From NCBI RefSeq assembly GCF_905171765.1, contig NC_053391.1, positions 692,779,035 to 692,843,034 on the forward strand: DNA of 64,000 nucleotides, in the 5' to 3' direction. Both the position numbers and the translations under genes were made by a program. This document shows positions 23,043 to 34,500 of this stretch, one piece after another. Every line of letters begins with the position of its first letter. The stretch's first letter is position 1. The DNA is from Bufo bufo (taxonomy: Eukaryota; Chordata; Amphibia; Anura; Bufonidae). Under the pieces are notes generated by a model. That model was not told the DNA's origin. It searched no databases and was given only the letters and a program-made list of their open reading frames with translations.

Positions 23043-23260
23043 TTTGCCAAAGGAAAGGAAGTTGCCTAATAATTATGCACACCTGATATAGGGTGTTGAT
23101 GTCATTAGACCACACCCCTTCTCATTATAGAGATGCACATCACCTAATATGCTTAATTGGTAGTAGGCTTTCGAGCCTATACAGCTTGGAGTAAGACAAC
23201 ATGCATAAAGAGGATGATGTGGTCAAAATACTCATTTGCCTAATAATTCTGCACGCAGTG
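22531..23260 (-). mobile_element. Truncated Tc1-like transposon
   Basis: The right end (5' end on the minus strand) has the terminal repeat with TGCCTAATAATTCTGCACGC and an inner copy GCCTAATAATTATGCACACC at 23064, an IR/DR-like layout. TA follows the end. The other half was lost where the LTR-like remnant begins. Confidence 0.85.
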
Positions 23261-23265
23261 TATTA

Positions 23266-25249
23266 GGAATGCACAGTGTGGTGAACCTGGAATAAATTCA
23301 AGGAAGTTCAGCTCAAGGGACTGTGAGGGTAATGGTAATGCCTTCATCTTGTACTTTTTGAGGTAGTTTCAGTTTGCCATTTCCTCATGCAATTACGAAA
23401 TGGCAGCTAACAAGAGCAGTGGATGTCAAGAGAAGGTCCTGAAGACTAAGAAAGCTTTCAGAGACAGCTGCTCGTAGGTTTGCTACAAAGTCAAATCAGA
23501 AGCCCCTCAAAAGACTTTCAAGAAGATTTAGCAGACTGTGGAGTTGTGGAACATTGTTCTACTGTTCAAACCTTCACAAATATGGCCTTCAGTGAGGAGT
23601 CATCAGAAGAAATCTGTTATCCAGTTATGGCCGGACTGGGGGCAGAGCTTTAGGGGAGGCCAGCATGACAGGGGTTTGGCTCAGGGAGACCCCAGAGGTA
23701 GGGATAGGCTGGTTAGTTGAAGGGGCGGGTTTTGGGGGATCATGGGAGGATAGGGATTGGGTAATGTGAGTTTAGGGGTGGGGTTAAAAGATTGAGACAG
23801 GGAGAAGAAGGGTGCCATTTTACGTAGAGCAGAAAGGAGTCCCGCCCACCCACCCCTTCCTTTTTATCGGTGGGGGGGGTTTGTGGCGGATTATAGAAGT
23901 TGGTTAGGGGTAGAATTGTTGGATGGCGAGGTGGGGAGATAAAGGGGAGGGTTTTGTCAAGGCGGCTGTGGCGGAGGGAGGTCCTTGAAGTTGGTTTTAT
24001 TAACTGGAGAGGATGATGGGAGGGCTCCGCGGTTGGAGCTGGACTCCCAGTTGTGGCGGAATTTAAGAGGGGGCCATTCAGTGGTGCTTCCGAGCTGGAG
24101 GGCAATGGCTGGAGGCAAGATGGCACCCTGGTGGGGTAATTCAGTTATTTGGGGCTTTAAGGACCTCCCCTTGCAAGGAATTAATTATTAGAGTTTATGG
24201 CTATATATTTATATATATATTTATGTTGTTTGTTAATAAAAATGGCTGCTGTGGCCGATTCATTCCAGCCAGGTGTCCGAGTTTTCATTAAGGTAAAGGG
24301 GATGAGGCGCTGCGTGGGGATGGATTGGTGGGTAGGGGGGTTGTTTCAGGGGCAGGTGAGTATTAGATGGGGTCGGACGTCAGGTAGACAATACCCCAGT
24401 CATGTGTCCTTACTATAAAATTCAGTGTCAGAAATTTGCAGAAGAACATCTAAACAAGCCTGATGTATTTTGGAAAAAAGTCCTGTGGATCGATGAGGGT
24501 AAAATAAACTATTTGGCCACAATGAGCAAAGGTATGCTTGGAGAAAAAAAGGGCCCAAAATTTCATGAAAACGACACCTCTCCAATCAATCCTGCTTTGG
24601 GGTTGTGTTGCAGCCAATGGCTCGAGGAACATTTCATGGGTAGAGGGAAGAATGAATTCAATGACATTTCAGCAAATTCTGGAAGTAAACAACATCAACT
24701 GTAAAAAAACTAAAGTTAAAAAGAAGATGGCTTCTACAAATGGATAATGATCCTAAATACACCTCAAAATCCACAACAGACGACCTCAAAAGGTGCAAGG
24801 TGAAGGTTCTACCGTAGCCCTCACAGTCTCCTGATCTGACCATTATTGAAAATCTGTGGATAGACCTCAAAAGAGCAGCGCATGCAAGACGGCCCAGGAA
24901 TCTCATAGAACTGGAAGACGTCTGCAAGGAAGAAGGGAGGAAAATCCCTCAAACAAGAATTTAAAGACTCTTGGCCATTACAAAATGCATTTACAAGCTG
25001 TGATACTTAACAAAGGGGGTGCTACTAGGTACTAACCATGCAGGGGGCCCAAAGTTTTGCCTCGGGCCCTTTTACTTTTTTATTATTTTGAAAATGTAAA
25101 AGACAAAAAAATATATAATGTTTTTGCTTAAAATACAAAGGGAATGAGTAACTTTATGCCTTTTAGAGATCATTTCATCTTCAGCTTGGTTAACTGATTA
25201 CAGTAACAGTAATTGTGACCAGGAGTGCCCAAACTTTTACACACCACTG
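23266..25249 (+). mobile_element. Decayed Tc1-like transposon split by an insertion
   Basis: The 5' part (23266-23624) holds the N-terminal region of a Tc1 gene (GATTTAGCAGACTGTGGAGT; GAGGAGTCATCAGAAGAAA). The 3' part (24396-25249) resumes with TTTGCAGAAGAACATCTAAA, LWIDEG, NDPKYTSKSTTDDLK and [20 protein letters not shown] in changing frames. The right end reads CCAAACTTTTACACACCACTG. A 771-bp segment lies in between with CCAG at both junctions. No intact frame survives. Confidence 0.85.
23625..24395 (+). mobile_element. Purine-rich LTR-like insertion inside the Tc1 element
   Basis: G-rich segment (GGCCGGACTGGGGGCAGAGC) with a TA-rich stretch followed by AATAAAAATGGCTGCTGTGG near 24235. It is flanked by CCAG on both sides (23621-23624 and 24396-24399), consistent with a 4-bp target duplication. 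A possible polyadenylation signal and absence of coding domains suit a solo LTR, but the family is not recognised. The long minus-strand frame across it is compositional. Confidence 0.5.
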
Positions 25250-25255
25250 TATATA

Positions 25256-26716
25256 CAGTCAGGTCCATAAATATTGGGACATCGACACAATTCTAACATT
25301 TTTGGCTCTATACACCACCACAATGGATTTGAAATGAAACGATCAAGATGTGCTTTACCTGCAGACTGTCAGCTTTAATTTGAGGGTATTACATCCAAAT
25401 CAGTTGGAATCTGTTGCTGTCAACTCTCAAGATGAGATCCAAAGCTGTCACTATCAGTGAAGCAAGCCTTCATTAGGCTGAAAAAACACAACAAACCCAT
25501 CAGAGAGATAGCAAAAACATTAGGCCTGGCCAAAACAACTGTTTGGAACATTCTTAAAAAGAAGGAACGCACCGGTGAGCTCAGCAACACCAAAAGACCC
25601 AGAAGACCACGGAAAACAACTGTGGTGGATGACCGAAGAATTATTTCCCTGGTGAAGAAAACACCCTTCACAACATATGGCCAGATCAAGAACACTCTCC
25701 AGGAAGTAGGTGTATGTGTGTCAAAGTCAACAATCAGGAGAAGACTTCATCAGAGTGAATACAGAGGGTTCACCGCAAGATGTAAACCATTGGTGAGCCT
25801 CAAAAACAGGAAGGCCAGATTAGAGTTTGCCAAATGACATCTAAAAAAGCCTTCACAGTTCTGCAAGAACATCCTATGGACAGATGAGACCAAGATCAAC
25901 TTTTACCAGAGTGATGGGAAGAGAAGAGTAAGGAGAAGGAAAGGAACTGCTCATGATCCTAAGCATACCACCTCATCAGTGAAGCATGGTGGTGGTAGTG
26001 TCATGGCGTGGGCTTGTATGGCTGCCAATGGAACTGGTTCTCTTGTATTTATTGATGATGTGACTGCTGACAAAAGCAGCAGGATGAATTCTGAAGTGTT
26101 TCGGGCAATATTATCTGCTCATATTCAGCCAAATGCTTCAGAACTCATTGGACTGCGCTTCACAGTGCAGATGGACAATGACCCAAAGCATACTGCAAAA
26201 GCAACCAAAGAGTTTTTTAAAGGAAAGAAGTGGAATGTTATGTAATGGCCGAGTAAATCTCCCAACCTGAATCCAATTGAGCATTTCACTTGCTGAAGAC
26301 AAAACTGAAGGGACAATGCCCCAAGAACAAGCAGGAACTGAAGACAGGGGCAGTAGAGGCCTGGCAGAGCATCACCAGGGATGAAACCCAGCGTCTGGTG
26401 TTGTCTATGCGTTCCAGACTTCAGGCTGTAATTAACTGCAATTGATTTGAAACCAAGTATTAAAAAGTGAAAGTTTGATTTATGATTATTATTCTGTCCC
26501 ATTACTTTTGGCCCCTTAACAAGTGGGAGGCACATATGCAAACTGCTGTAATTCCTGCACCGTTCACCTGATTTGGATTTAAATACCCTCAAATTAAAGC
26601 TGACAGTCTGGTGTGAAAGCACATCTTGTTCGTTTCATTTCAAATGCATTGTGGTGGTGTATAGAGCCAAACATGCTAGAATTGTGTCGATGTCCCAATA
26701 TTTATGGACCTGACTG
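25256..26716 (+). mobile_element. Tc1-like transposon with both terminal repeats
   Basis: A 1461-bp element runs from CAGTCAGGTCCATAAATATT to the exact inverted form at the right end (...GGACCTGACTG), with TA on both sides. The terminal repeats are about 75 bp (…CTATACACCACCACAATG), and an inner copy of TTAATTTGAGGGTATT is paired near 26590. Confidence 0.95.
25430..26440 (+). pseudogene. Tc1 transposase with stops and a frameshift
   Basis: The frame from 25457 gives KQAFIRLKKHNKPIREIAKT, an HTH region, and SKSTIRRRLHQSEYRGFTAR. A stop at about 25836 looks like a CGA to TGA change in the usual FAKRHL. The same frame continues with WTDETKI (first Asp), VKHGGGSVMAWACM, and MDNDPKHTAKAT (second Asp). 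A second stop stands at about 26243, just before WPSKSPNLNPIEH (Glu), and the frame is lost soon after. All three catalytic residues can still be seen, so this is the best preserved of the Tc1 genes here, but it is inactive as read. Confidence 0.92.
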
Positions 26717-26722
26717 TATATA

Positions 26723-27661
26723 CAGTACAGACCAAAAGTTTGGACACACCTTCTCATTCAAAGAGTTTTCTTTATTTTCATGACTATGAAGGCATCAAAA
26801 CTATGAATTATCACATGTGGAATTATATACATAACAAACAAGTGTGAAACAACTGAAAATATGTCATATTCTAGGTTCTTCAAAGTAGCCACCTTTTGCT
26901 TTGATTACTGCTTTGCACACTCTTGGCATTCTCTTGATGACCTTCAAGAGGTAGTCCCCTGAAATTGTCTTCCAACAGTCTTGAAGGAGTTCCCAGAGAT
27001 GCTTAGCACTTGTTGGCCCTTTTGCCTTCACTCTGCGGTCCAGCTCACCCCAAACCATCTCGATTGGGTTCAGGTCCGGTGACTGTGGAGGCCAGGTCAT
27101 CTGGCGCAGCACCCCATCACTCTCCTTCATGGTCAAATAGCCCTTACTTTCAAAATTTTCCCAATTTTTCGGCTGACTGACTGACCTTAATTTCTTAAAG
27201 TAATGATGGCCACTCATTTTTCTTTACTTAGCTGATTTTCTCTTGCCATAATACAAATTCTAACAGTCTATTCAGTAGGACTATCAGCTGTGTATCCACC
27301 TGACTTCTCTTTAACGCAGCTGATGGTCCCAACCCCATTTATAAGGCAAGAAATCCCACTTATTAAACCTGACAGGGCACACCTGTGAAGTGAAAACCAT
27401 TTCAGGGGACTACCTCTTGAAGCTCATCAAGAGAATGCCAAGAGTGTGCAAAGCAGTAATCAAAGCAAAAGGTGGCTACTTTGAAGAACCTAGAATATGA
27501 CATATTTTCAGTTGTTTCACACTTGTTTGTTATGTATATAATTCCACATGTGTTAATTCATAGTTTTGATGCCTTCAGTGTGAATCTAACATTTTCATAG
27601 TCATGAAAATAAAGAAAACTTCTTGAATGAGAAGGTGTGTCCAAACCTTTGGTCAGTACTG
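26723..27661 (-). mobile_element. Tc1/mariner-derived element, copy B
   Basis: Same ends as copies A and C (CAGTACAGACC...). It begins only six bases after the previous Tc1 element, in TATATA. The minus strand carries a shrunken transposase (26864-27217), described separately. Confidence 0.93.
26864..27240 (-). pseudogene. Internally deleted Tc1 transposase
   Basis: The readable frame is MSGHHYFKKLRSVSQPKNWE followed directly by [40 protein letters not shown] and the C-terminal helix LLKVIKRMPRVCKAVIKAKGG. The N-terminal HTH is only partly left, and the whole central DDE region with both Asp residues is deleted; only the Glu motif (NPIE) remains. Copy C has the same deletion, so the deletion was made once and the shortened element then spread as a MITE using another element's enzyme. 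Confidence 0.9.
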
Positions 27662-28074
27662 TATATATATATATATACTTTTTTCTATCTATGCAGCTTT
27701 TTAGAATAATTGTCAAAACTCTGCAATGTATAATAATATATTGCATGGTGCTTCCAACAGACTTGTGTATTGCTGGAGAAATATTTTAAAAATTGCTGTA
27801 CGCAGCGGGGTTTTTTTCCACCCAAATCCAGGCATTTACGCCGGGGAGAGGGTAGATCACCATCAGTTCCCATTAGAGTCAATGGGGTCCAGAGGGCACA
27901 AGGCACTATCTGGTCATGCCAAATCCAGAGAACTCCAGCAGGCTACTCTCTGCCAGAACAACCTGCCGGATTGCTGTGCCACAAGTGTGAATATACCCTA
28001 AGAGGACCGAACTCTGCACTGGGGAGTAAAGGACAACATATAGGATTTCCCTTTGGGAGTGCGGCAGGATTTGT
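27662..28074. other. TA microsatellite and unique DNA
   Basis: A short TA run at 27662-27676, then DNA with pieces resembling dispersed frog repeats (TTCCCATTAGAGTCAATGGG). No gene seen. Confidence 0.4.
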
Positions 28075-28240
28075 GAAAAGAAAAGAAAAGGAAAAAAGAA
28101 AGAAAGAAAGAAAGAAAAAGAAAGATATTGTAGATAGATAAACAGAGAGATAGACATGAAATAGATGAGATAGATAGATAAATAGATAGATAGATGAGAT
28201 AGATAGATAGATAATAGATGAGATAGATAGATAAATAGAT
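28075..28240. repeat. GAAA and GATA microsatellites
   Basis: A run of AGAAAGAAAG followed by GATAGATA and GATGAGATAGATA units. Antisense frames through it are artefacts. Confidence 0.9.
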
Positions 28241-28487
28241 ACATAGATATAATGAAGTCCTATAAAATGTGATATCAACATAAGCTGTGCTCTATGTTAG
28301 AAAGAAAAGGCATAACATATTTCTATTACAGAATGATTTAAACTATAAGCAGGTTCCTCCCATGATCCTCATGCAGCGGAGAGCTCTGCTACATCTCATT
28401 TTTGGGGCCTCGTTACATTTGGCTGAGATTTTGTTACAAAATATGACTTAAATGAGAAGAGATGTAGAGGAGATGTCATCTACTCAC

Positions 28488-28531
28488 CAGTGATGGTGGC
28501 ACCAGACAGCACCTGATCTCCTGCGATCAGC
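28488..28531 (-). other. Possible small exon (44 bp) with good splice sites
   Basis: On the minus strand the segment is preceded by GTCACTTCTCACAG and followed by GTGAGTAG, a convincing acceptor and donor. In one frame it reads LIAGDQVLSGATIT. No protein family is recognised, and it could be a chance match or an exon of a non-coding RNA. Confidence 0.25.
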
Positions 28532-28709
28532 CTGTGAGAAGTGACACCACCAGCGACCGGCAGATATTATGTAGAGAGGAAGGAAAGGCTCATTCAGATT
28601 ATCCTGACAATGTTTACCTATTGTGCGCATATTATAAATTATACATAAAGATGTAGCAGGGCTGAGTTTGTCATTAACTTCGCTGGTGAAGCAATGTTTA
28701 CATATCATA

Positions 28710-31595
28710 ATAACTCTCTGAGTACAGATAATGTAGTAGATGTCACCCGCAGTCCCATGTAACACCACAGATAACACAGTGATAGCTCTCTAAGTACAGA
28801 TAATGTAGTAGATGTCACCCGCAGTCCTATGTAACACCACATATAACACAGTGATAACTCTCTGAGTACAGATAATGTAGTAGATGTCACCCGCAGTCCC
28901 ATGTAACACCACAGATAACACAGTGATAGCTCTCTAAGTACAGATAATGTAGTAGATGTCACCCGCAGTCCTATGTAACACCACATATAACACAGTGATA
29001 ACTCTCTGAGTACAGATAATGTAGTAGATGTCACCTGCAGTCTTATGTAACACCACAGATAACACAGTGATAACTCTGTGAGTACAGATAATGTAGTAGA
29101 TGTCACCTGCAGTCCTATGTAACACCACAGATAACACAGTGATAACTCTCTGAGTACAGATAATGTAGTAGATGTCACCTGCAGTCCTATGTAACACCAC
29201 AGATAACACAGTGATAACTCTGAGTACAGATAATGTAGTAGATGTCATCTGCAGTCCTATGTAACACCACAGATAACACAGAGATAACTCTCAGTACAGA
29301 TAATGCAGTAGATATCACCTGCAGTCCTATGTAACACCACAGATAACACAGAGATAACTCTCAGTACAGATAATGTAATATATGTTACCGGTAGTCCCAT
29401 GTAACACCACAGACAACACAGTGATAACTCTCTGAGTACAGATAATGCAGTAGATGTCACCTGCAGTCCTATGTAACACCACAGATAACACAGTGATAAC
29501 TCTCAGTACAGATAATGCAGTAGATATCACCTGCAGTCCCATGTAACACCACAGATAACACAGTGATAACTCTGAGTACAGATAATGTAGTAGATGTCCC
29601 TTGCAGTCCTATGTAACACCACATATAACACAGTGATAACTGAGTACAGATAATGTAGTAGATGTTACCTGCAGTCCTATGTAACACCACAGATAACACA
29701 GTGATAACTCTCAGTACAGATAATGTAATATATGTTACCGGCAGTCCCATGTAACACCACAGACAACACAGTGATAACTCTCTGAGAACAAATAATGCAG
29801 TAGATGTCACCTGCAGTCCTATGTAACACCTCAGATAACACAGTGATAACTCTCAGTACAGATAATGCAGTAGATATTACCTGCAGTCCCATGTAAGACC
29901 ACAGATAACACAGTGATAACTCTGAGTACAATTAATGTAGTAGATGTTACCTGCAGTCCTATGTAACACCTCAGATAACACAGTGATAACTCTCAGTACA
30001 GATAATGCAGTAGATATTACCTGCAGTCCCATGTAACACCACAGATAACACAGTGATAACTCTGAGTACAGATAATGTAGTAGATGTCCCTTGCAGTCCT
30101 ATGTAACACCACATATAACACTGTGATAACTGAGTACAGATAATGTAGTAGATGTTACCTGCAGTCCTATGTAACACCACAGATAACACAGTGATAACTC
30201 TCTGAGTACAGATAATGTAGTAGATGTCACCTGCAGTCCTATGTAACACCACAGATAACACAGTGATAGCTCTCTGAGTACAGATAATGTAGTAGATGTC
30301 ACCTGCAGTCCTATGTAACACCACAGATAACACAGTGATAGCTCTCTGAGTACAGATAATGTAGTAGATGTCACCTGCAGTCCTATGTAACACCACAGAT
30401 AACACAGTGATAACTCTGTGAGTACAGATAATGTAGTAGATGTCACCTGCAGTCCTATGTAACACCACAGATAACACAGTGATAACTCTCTGAGTACAGA
30501 TAATGTAGTAGATGTCACCTGCAGTCCTATGTAACACCACAGATAACACAGTGATAACTCTGAGTACAGATAATGTAGTAGATGTCATCTGCAGTCCTAT
30601 GTAACACCACAGATAACACAGAGATAACTCTCAGTACAGATAATGCAGTAGATATCACCTGCAGTCCTATGTAACACCACAGATAACACAGAGATAACTC
30701 TCAGTACAGATAATGCAGTAGATATCACCTGCAGTCCTATGTAACACCACAGATAACACAGAGATAACTCTGAGTACAGATAATGTAGTAGATGTCCCTT
30801 GCAGTCCTATGTAACACCACATATAACACAGTGATAACTCTGAGTACAGATAATGTAGTAGATGTCATCTGCAGTCCTATGTAACACCACAGATAACACA
30901 GAGATAACTCTCAGTACAGATAATGCAGTAGATATCACCTGCAGTCCTATGTAACACCACAGATAACACAGAGATAACTCTCAGTACAGATAATGCAGTA
31001 GATATCACCTGCAGTCCTATGTAACACCACAGATAACACAGTGATAGCTCTCTAAGTACAGATAATGTAGTAGATGTCACCCGCAGTCCTATGTAACACC
31101 ACAGATAACACAGTGATAACTCTCAGTACAGATAATGCAGTAGATATCACCTGCAGTCCCATGTAACACCACAGATAACACAGTGATAACTCTGAGTACA
31201 GATAATGTAGTAGATGTCACCTGCAGTCCTATGTAACACCACAGATAACACAGTGATAGCTCTCTGAGTACAGATAATGTAGTAGATGTCACCTGCAGTC
31301 CTATGTAACACCACAGATAACACAGTGATAACTCTCTGAATACAAATATTGTAGTAGATGTCACCTGCAGTCCTATGTAAAACCACAGATAACACAGTGA
31401 TAACTGAGTACAGATAATGTAGTAGATGTCACCTGCAGTCCTATGTAACACCACAAAGAACTCAGTGATATCTCTCTGAGTACACATAATGTAGTAGGTG
31501 TCGCCTGCAGTCCTATGTAACAACACAGATAACACAGTGATAGCTCTCTGAGTACAGATAATGCCATAGAAGTCACCTGCAGTCCTATGTAATAT
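28710..31595. repeat. 70-bp minisatellite, about 41 copies
   Basis: The unit runs from GATAACTCTGAGTACAGATA through GTAGTAGATGTCACCTGCAG and TCCTATGTAACACCACAGAT to AACACAGT. Length varies from 66 to 72 bp, mainly by CTCTCTGAG versus CTGAG. Two subtypes (GTAGTAGATGTC and GCAGTAGATATC) alternate in blocks, and some multi-unit blocks are repeated, so there is higher-order structure. Long antisense frames (up to 205 codons) come from the repeat and are not genes. Confidence 0.97.
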
Positions 31596-31609
31596 TGGTG
31601 GTCTCAGTC

Positions 31610-31640
31610 AGAGACTTACCTCATGGACAGGATGGGGTCG
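31610..31640 (-). other. Possible exon end with strong splice donor
   Basis: The minus strand has CCTGTCCATGAG/GTAAGTCT at 31620/31619. The ATG just before the donor would join in frame with the candidate exon at 28488-28531 (ATG AG + G CTG ATC...). The pairing is speculative. Confidence 0.2.
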
Positions 31641-31741
31641 CACAGCAGTTTGGAGTATGTGATAGATATATAATTATTTGTTCCGTGTTATCCAGTAAAT
31701 AGAAGATGAAGATTCCTCAGGTGGTTGATACATTTTAATGG

Positions 31742-31990
31742 AGGCGTCTGGGGTCTCTGCGTCTGGGGTCTCTGCGTCTGGGGTCTCTGCGTCTGGGGTC
31801 TCTGCGTCTGGGGTCTCTGGGTCTGGGGTCTCTGCGTCTGGGGTCTCTGCGTCTGGGGTCTCTGCGTCTGGGGTCTCTGCCTCTGGGGTCTCTCCGTCTG
31901 GGGTCTCTGCGTCTGGGGTCTCTGCGTCTGGGGTCTCTGCCTCTGGGGTCTCTCCGTCTGGGGTCTCTGCGTCTGGGGTCTCTGCGTCAG
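31742..31990. repeat. 15-bp minisatellite, about 17 copies
   Basis: GCGTCTGGGGTCTCT repeated with few changes. The period is a multiple of three, so two plus-strand frames read as pentapeptide repeats (SGVSA and VWGLC). There is no sign of a gene around it. Confidence 0.97.
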
Positions 31991-32430
31991 CCTAAATGTA
32001 CGAAATCATTGGCGCTCCATAACGAGAATCTACGCTGCAATAGAAGCGTGCTGCGATGTGAACGCCAGACGTAAAATCACTTAAAGGGGTTGTCTCACCT
32101 TCATAATCCCCTTTCAGTCTATTCCTTCCCCTCCAATAAGCATTTCTTCAATATATTTATATGTTGTAAATTCTGTTATTGACATATTTATACCCGATTT
32201 TACATGCTCGTCTCTAGGGGTTACGGCCACCTCTACTATGTTAGTAGCGGTGACCGCGCAAGCGCTCTTACCGCCGAGTCTTCTGCTCCTCTCCGGCTGC
32301 CGAGGTAGCCTGGTTTCACGGGAGCGAGTAAACTCCGGATCCGAGCAGCACATAGTGCGGCCCCATAGAAATTAATGGGTCCGCAATTCGGATGTGTGAA
32401 TGGAGCCTAACGGGTGTGTAGAAGGCGTCC
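31991..32430. repeat. Dispersed-repeat fragments
   Basis: Contains AAAGGGGTTGTCTCACC and a segment with AAATTAATGGGTCCGCAATT, like the TCCGCA-rich MITEs at 44.3 and 50.2 kb. No gene. Confidence 0.45.
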
Positions 32431-32439
32431 CTCAGATAC

Positions 32440-32860
32440 ACGATCGATGGAGCAGGGTCCCTAGCAGCACAGAGGATTTCAGGAGAGGAGTGCGCTGATC
32501 TTGGGGAGATCACAGGATGAGAGTTACATAGTGGAAGGAGCAGGGTCCCAGCAGCACAGAGGATTTCAGGAGAGGAGTGTGCTGATCTTTGTGAGGTCAC
32601 AGGCTGGAGATTACTTACTGTAGTGAAGAGAGCAGAGTATAAAGGGGGGAGGTCAGACACTGAGTGCTAGGTAGATGTAAGAGCAGGATCCCCAGCAGCA
32701 CAGAGCTTTACAGGAGAAAGTTACATAGCACAGGAAGATGAGTTCTCAGCAGCACAGAGTATTTTAAGAACAGACTGTGATGAAGTTGTGGGAGGTCACA
32801 ATTTGAGTAGTTGTCCACAGCTATACAGAGTATTTCAGAAAACCTCAACAACCAGTTCAA
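32440..32860. repeat. Degenerate tandem repeat, about 90-100 bp
   Basis: Units share CAGCAGCACAGAGGATTTCA and GGAGAGGAGTGTGCTGATCT. Four to five diverged copies, ending near a C-run at about 32873. Confidence 0.75.
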
Positions 32861-33420
32861 GTCCGGACCATCCCCCCCCCCCCCTAGCAATTTCCGTTTT
32901 TTAGTACATGCATATTTGATGTCATAACCTGTACAGTTATGTCCATTATTTTTGCTCCTTTTTTGATGGGACTTTGTTTTTTATACTTTTTATTTTATTT
33001 TGCTTTTCTTTTTGATGCACAGAAAAAAAAATGTAACAAGAAGGATCAGTTTTTACACACTTTTTAATAATGTCCTCTTTTTTTGCCTCACAGCAGAGCA
33101 GATCTGGATGTGCTAAGACCCAGCAGCTCCTGCAGTTACCTGGCCCCCAGCGATCACATGATCAGTGGGAGCGGAGCAGGCAGTAGCATTGCCTCTGGGA
33201 CTGCGCAGAACCTCATCGCCATCTAGTGCTCAAATTAAAAGGAGCCAAGACTCTGCTGATGACAATCGGCTGCGGCACCTATGAATTTGGTCTATTAGAG
33301 GGGCGTGGCTGGGACATTGTGGGGGTGGGGCTTGTTAGTCTTATTTTTACTTTCAGCAGGTGTATCATAGATCAGAGCTGACGCTGCACAATCCCTGCTT
33401 CTAGACGGTTTTCTAGCGGT
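32861..33420. other. No gene seen
   Basis: T-rich then mixed sequence. Only compositional frames. Confidence 0.45.
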
Positions 33421-33439
33421 GTCCCTGATGGCGGCACAT

Positions 33440-33790
33440 TCATATGAACATTATGGCCCCCCAAACTGCAGCCGAACACCTATTTTGGGGAGGGTTTTGC
33501 AGACGACCCCTCGCTTCCCCTTTTTTGTGATCCACTTCCCAGGATTGTCCAGGCACATGCAGGACCCACCATGATAACCAACTCTGCCAGAGGAGCTGCT
33601 ATACCCTGTGACGGATCCTTGCCTCTGCGTGAGGGGCACGCGATCAGGACAGGGTATGTCCTCTGAATCTAACCAAACTGTTTCCATTAACTGACAGCAA
33701 GCAGAGATCTCGAAATGAGACACAAAGTCAATCGGTAAGTTGCGGAGCTTTTCACCCTGCAATCATTCAATTTTATTTATACATCCACAC
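33440..33790 (-). repeat. Probable dispersed repeat
   Basis: The minus-strand text TCTCTGCTTGCTGTCAGTTA, GTTAGATTCAGAGGACATAC and AAGGATCCGTCACAGGGTAT resembles a high-copy frog repeat I have seen in other loci. The 103-codon frame here has no protein features. Confidence 0.4.
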
Positions 33791-34274
33791 CTCCTACATT
33801 TAGTTTGATCTTCCCCGTGAAAAGAACTCGAGGAGGCGGAGCTTAGACAAATGCATTCCGGGCGTTCCTAGAGGTTTCGTTCCTAAGCCATTCAGGCGTG
33901 GCTTCAATCTTGGCAGGTATAACATGTCTCTGTAGGAGTATACACACATTGCTCCCCCTAGTCTGCTCGGTATTTCACTTGTTAGAGCAGAAGTTTATGC
34001 TTCAGAGCTGCACTTCCTATTGTAACTTAAAAAGATTATGCCATGATTGATGTAAAAAATGAAAATGAAACATCATTTAATACATGACAGTCTCTTTCTA
34101 ATAAAACTAGAACCAGCCCTGTACCTCACATGGATCCAGAGATCTCCCCATTCATTGCTCCAATTATTCTGCTAGATTTATTTCAGGCTGGCAGCTCAGG
34201 GGCGTGTCCTTTCTGCTGCAGCGCTTTCCCTGTAACTGCCACCCCTTCTAACAGAAGTTAGGGCTGGTAGGGAA

Positions 34275-34500
34275 ATGGCTTGGAACCGAACCAGAGTACA
34301 AATTTTAAAGTATAAATTAATTTCTGAAGTTATTACGCGAAGTCTCATGAGACTTCGCGAAGTAATAACTTCGGCTCATTGGAGCCAATACATTCTAATA
34401 GTGTACAGAGCTCCTGCTCCGTACAGTGTTAAAACGACGTTTTATGCGAATCGACTTCAGATGTTTCATCCGAAGTCGATTCGCTCATCCCTAATGGCTG
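34275..34500. mobile_element. Short fold-back element ending TTCGCTCATC
   Basis: Contains a near-perfect palindrome, GAAGTTATTA-CGCGAAGTCT at 34336 with its inverted copy AGACTTCGCG-AAG-TAATAACTTC. The right end ATTCGCTCATCCCTAA is shared with the elements ending at 18042 and (more diverged) 45902. Non-autonomous, no ORF. Confidence 0.65.

Noticed and set aside
23740..24126. 128-codon proline- and serine-rich minus-strand frame
   Set aside because: Purine-rich LTR-like DNA gives a stop-poor complement; no domain, and it lies inside a transposon insertion.
28705..31576. Long minus-strand reading frames (up to 205 codons) with LSLCYLWCYIGLQ-type repeats
   Set aside because: They are read-through of the 70-bp minisatellite; overlapping frames are equally open and no start context or flanking gene supports them.
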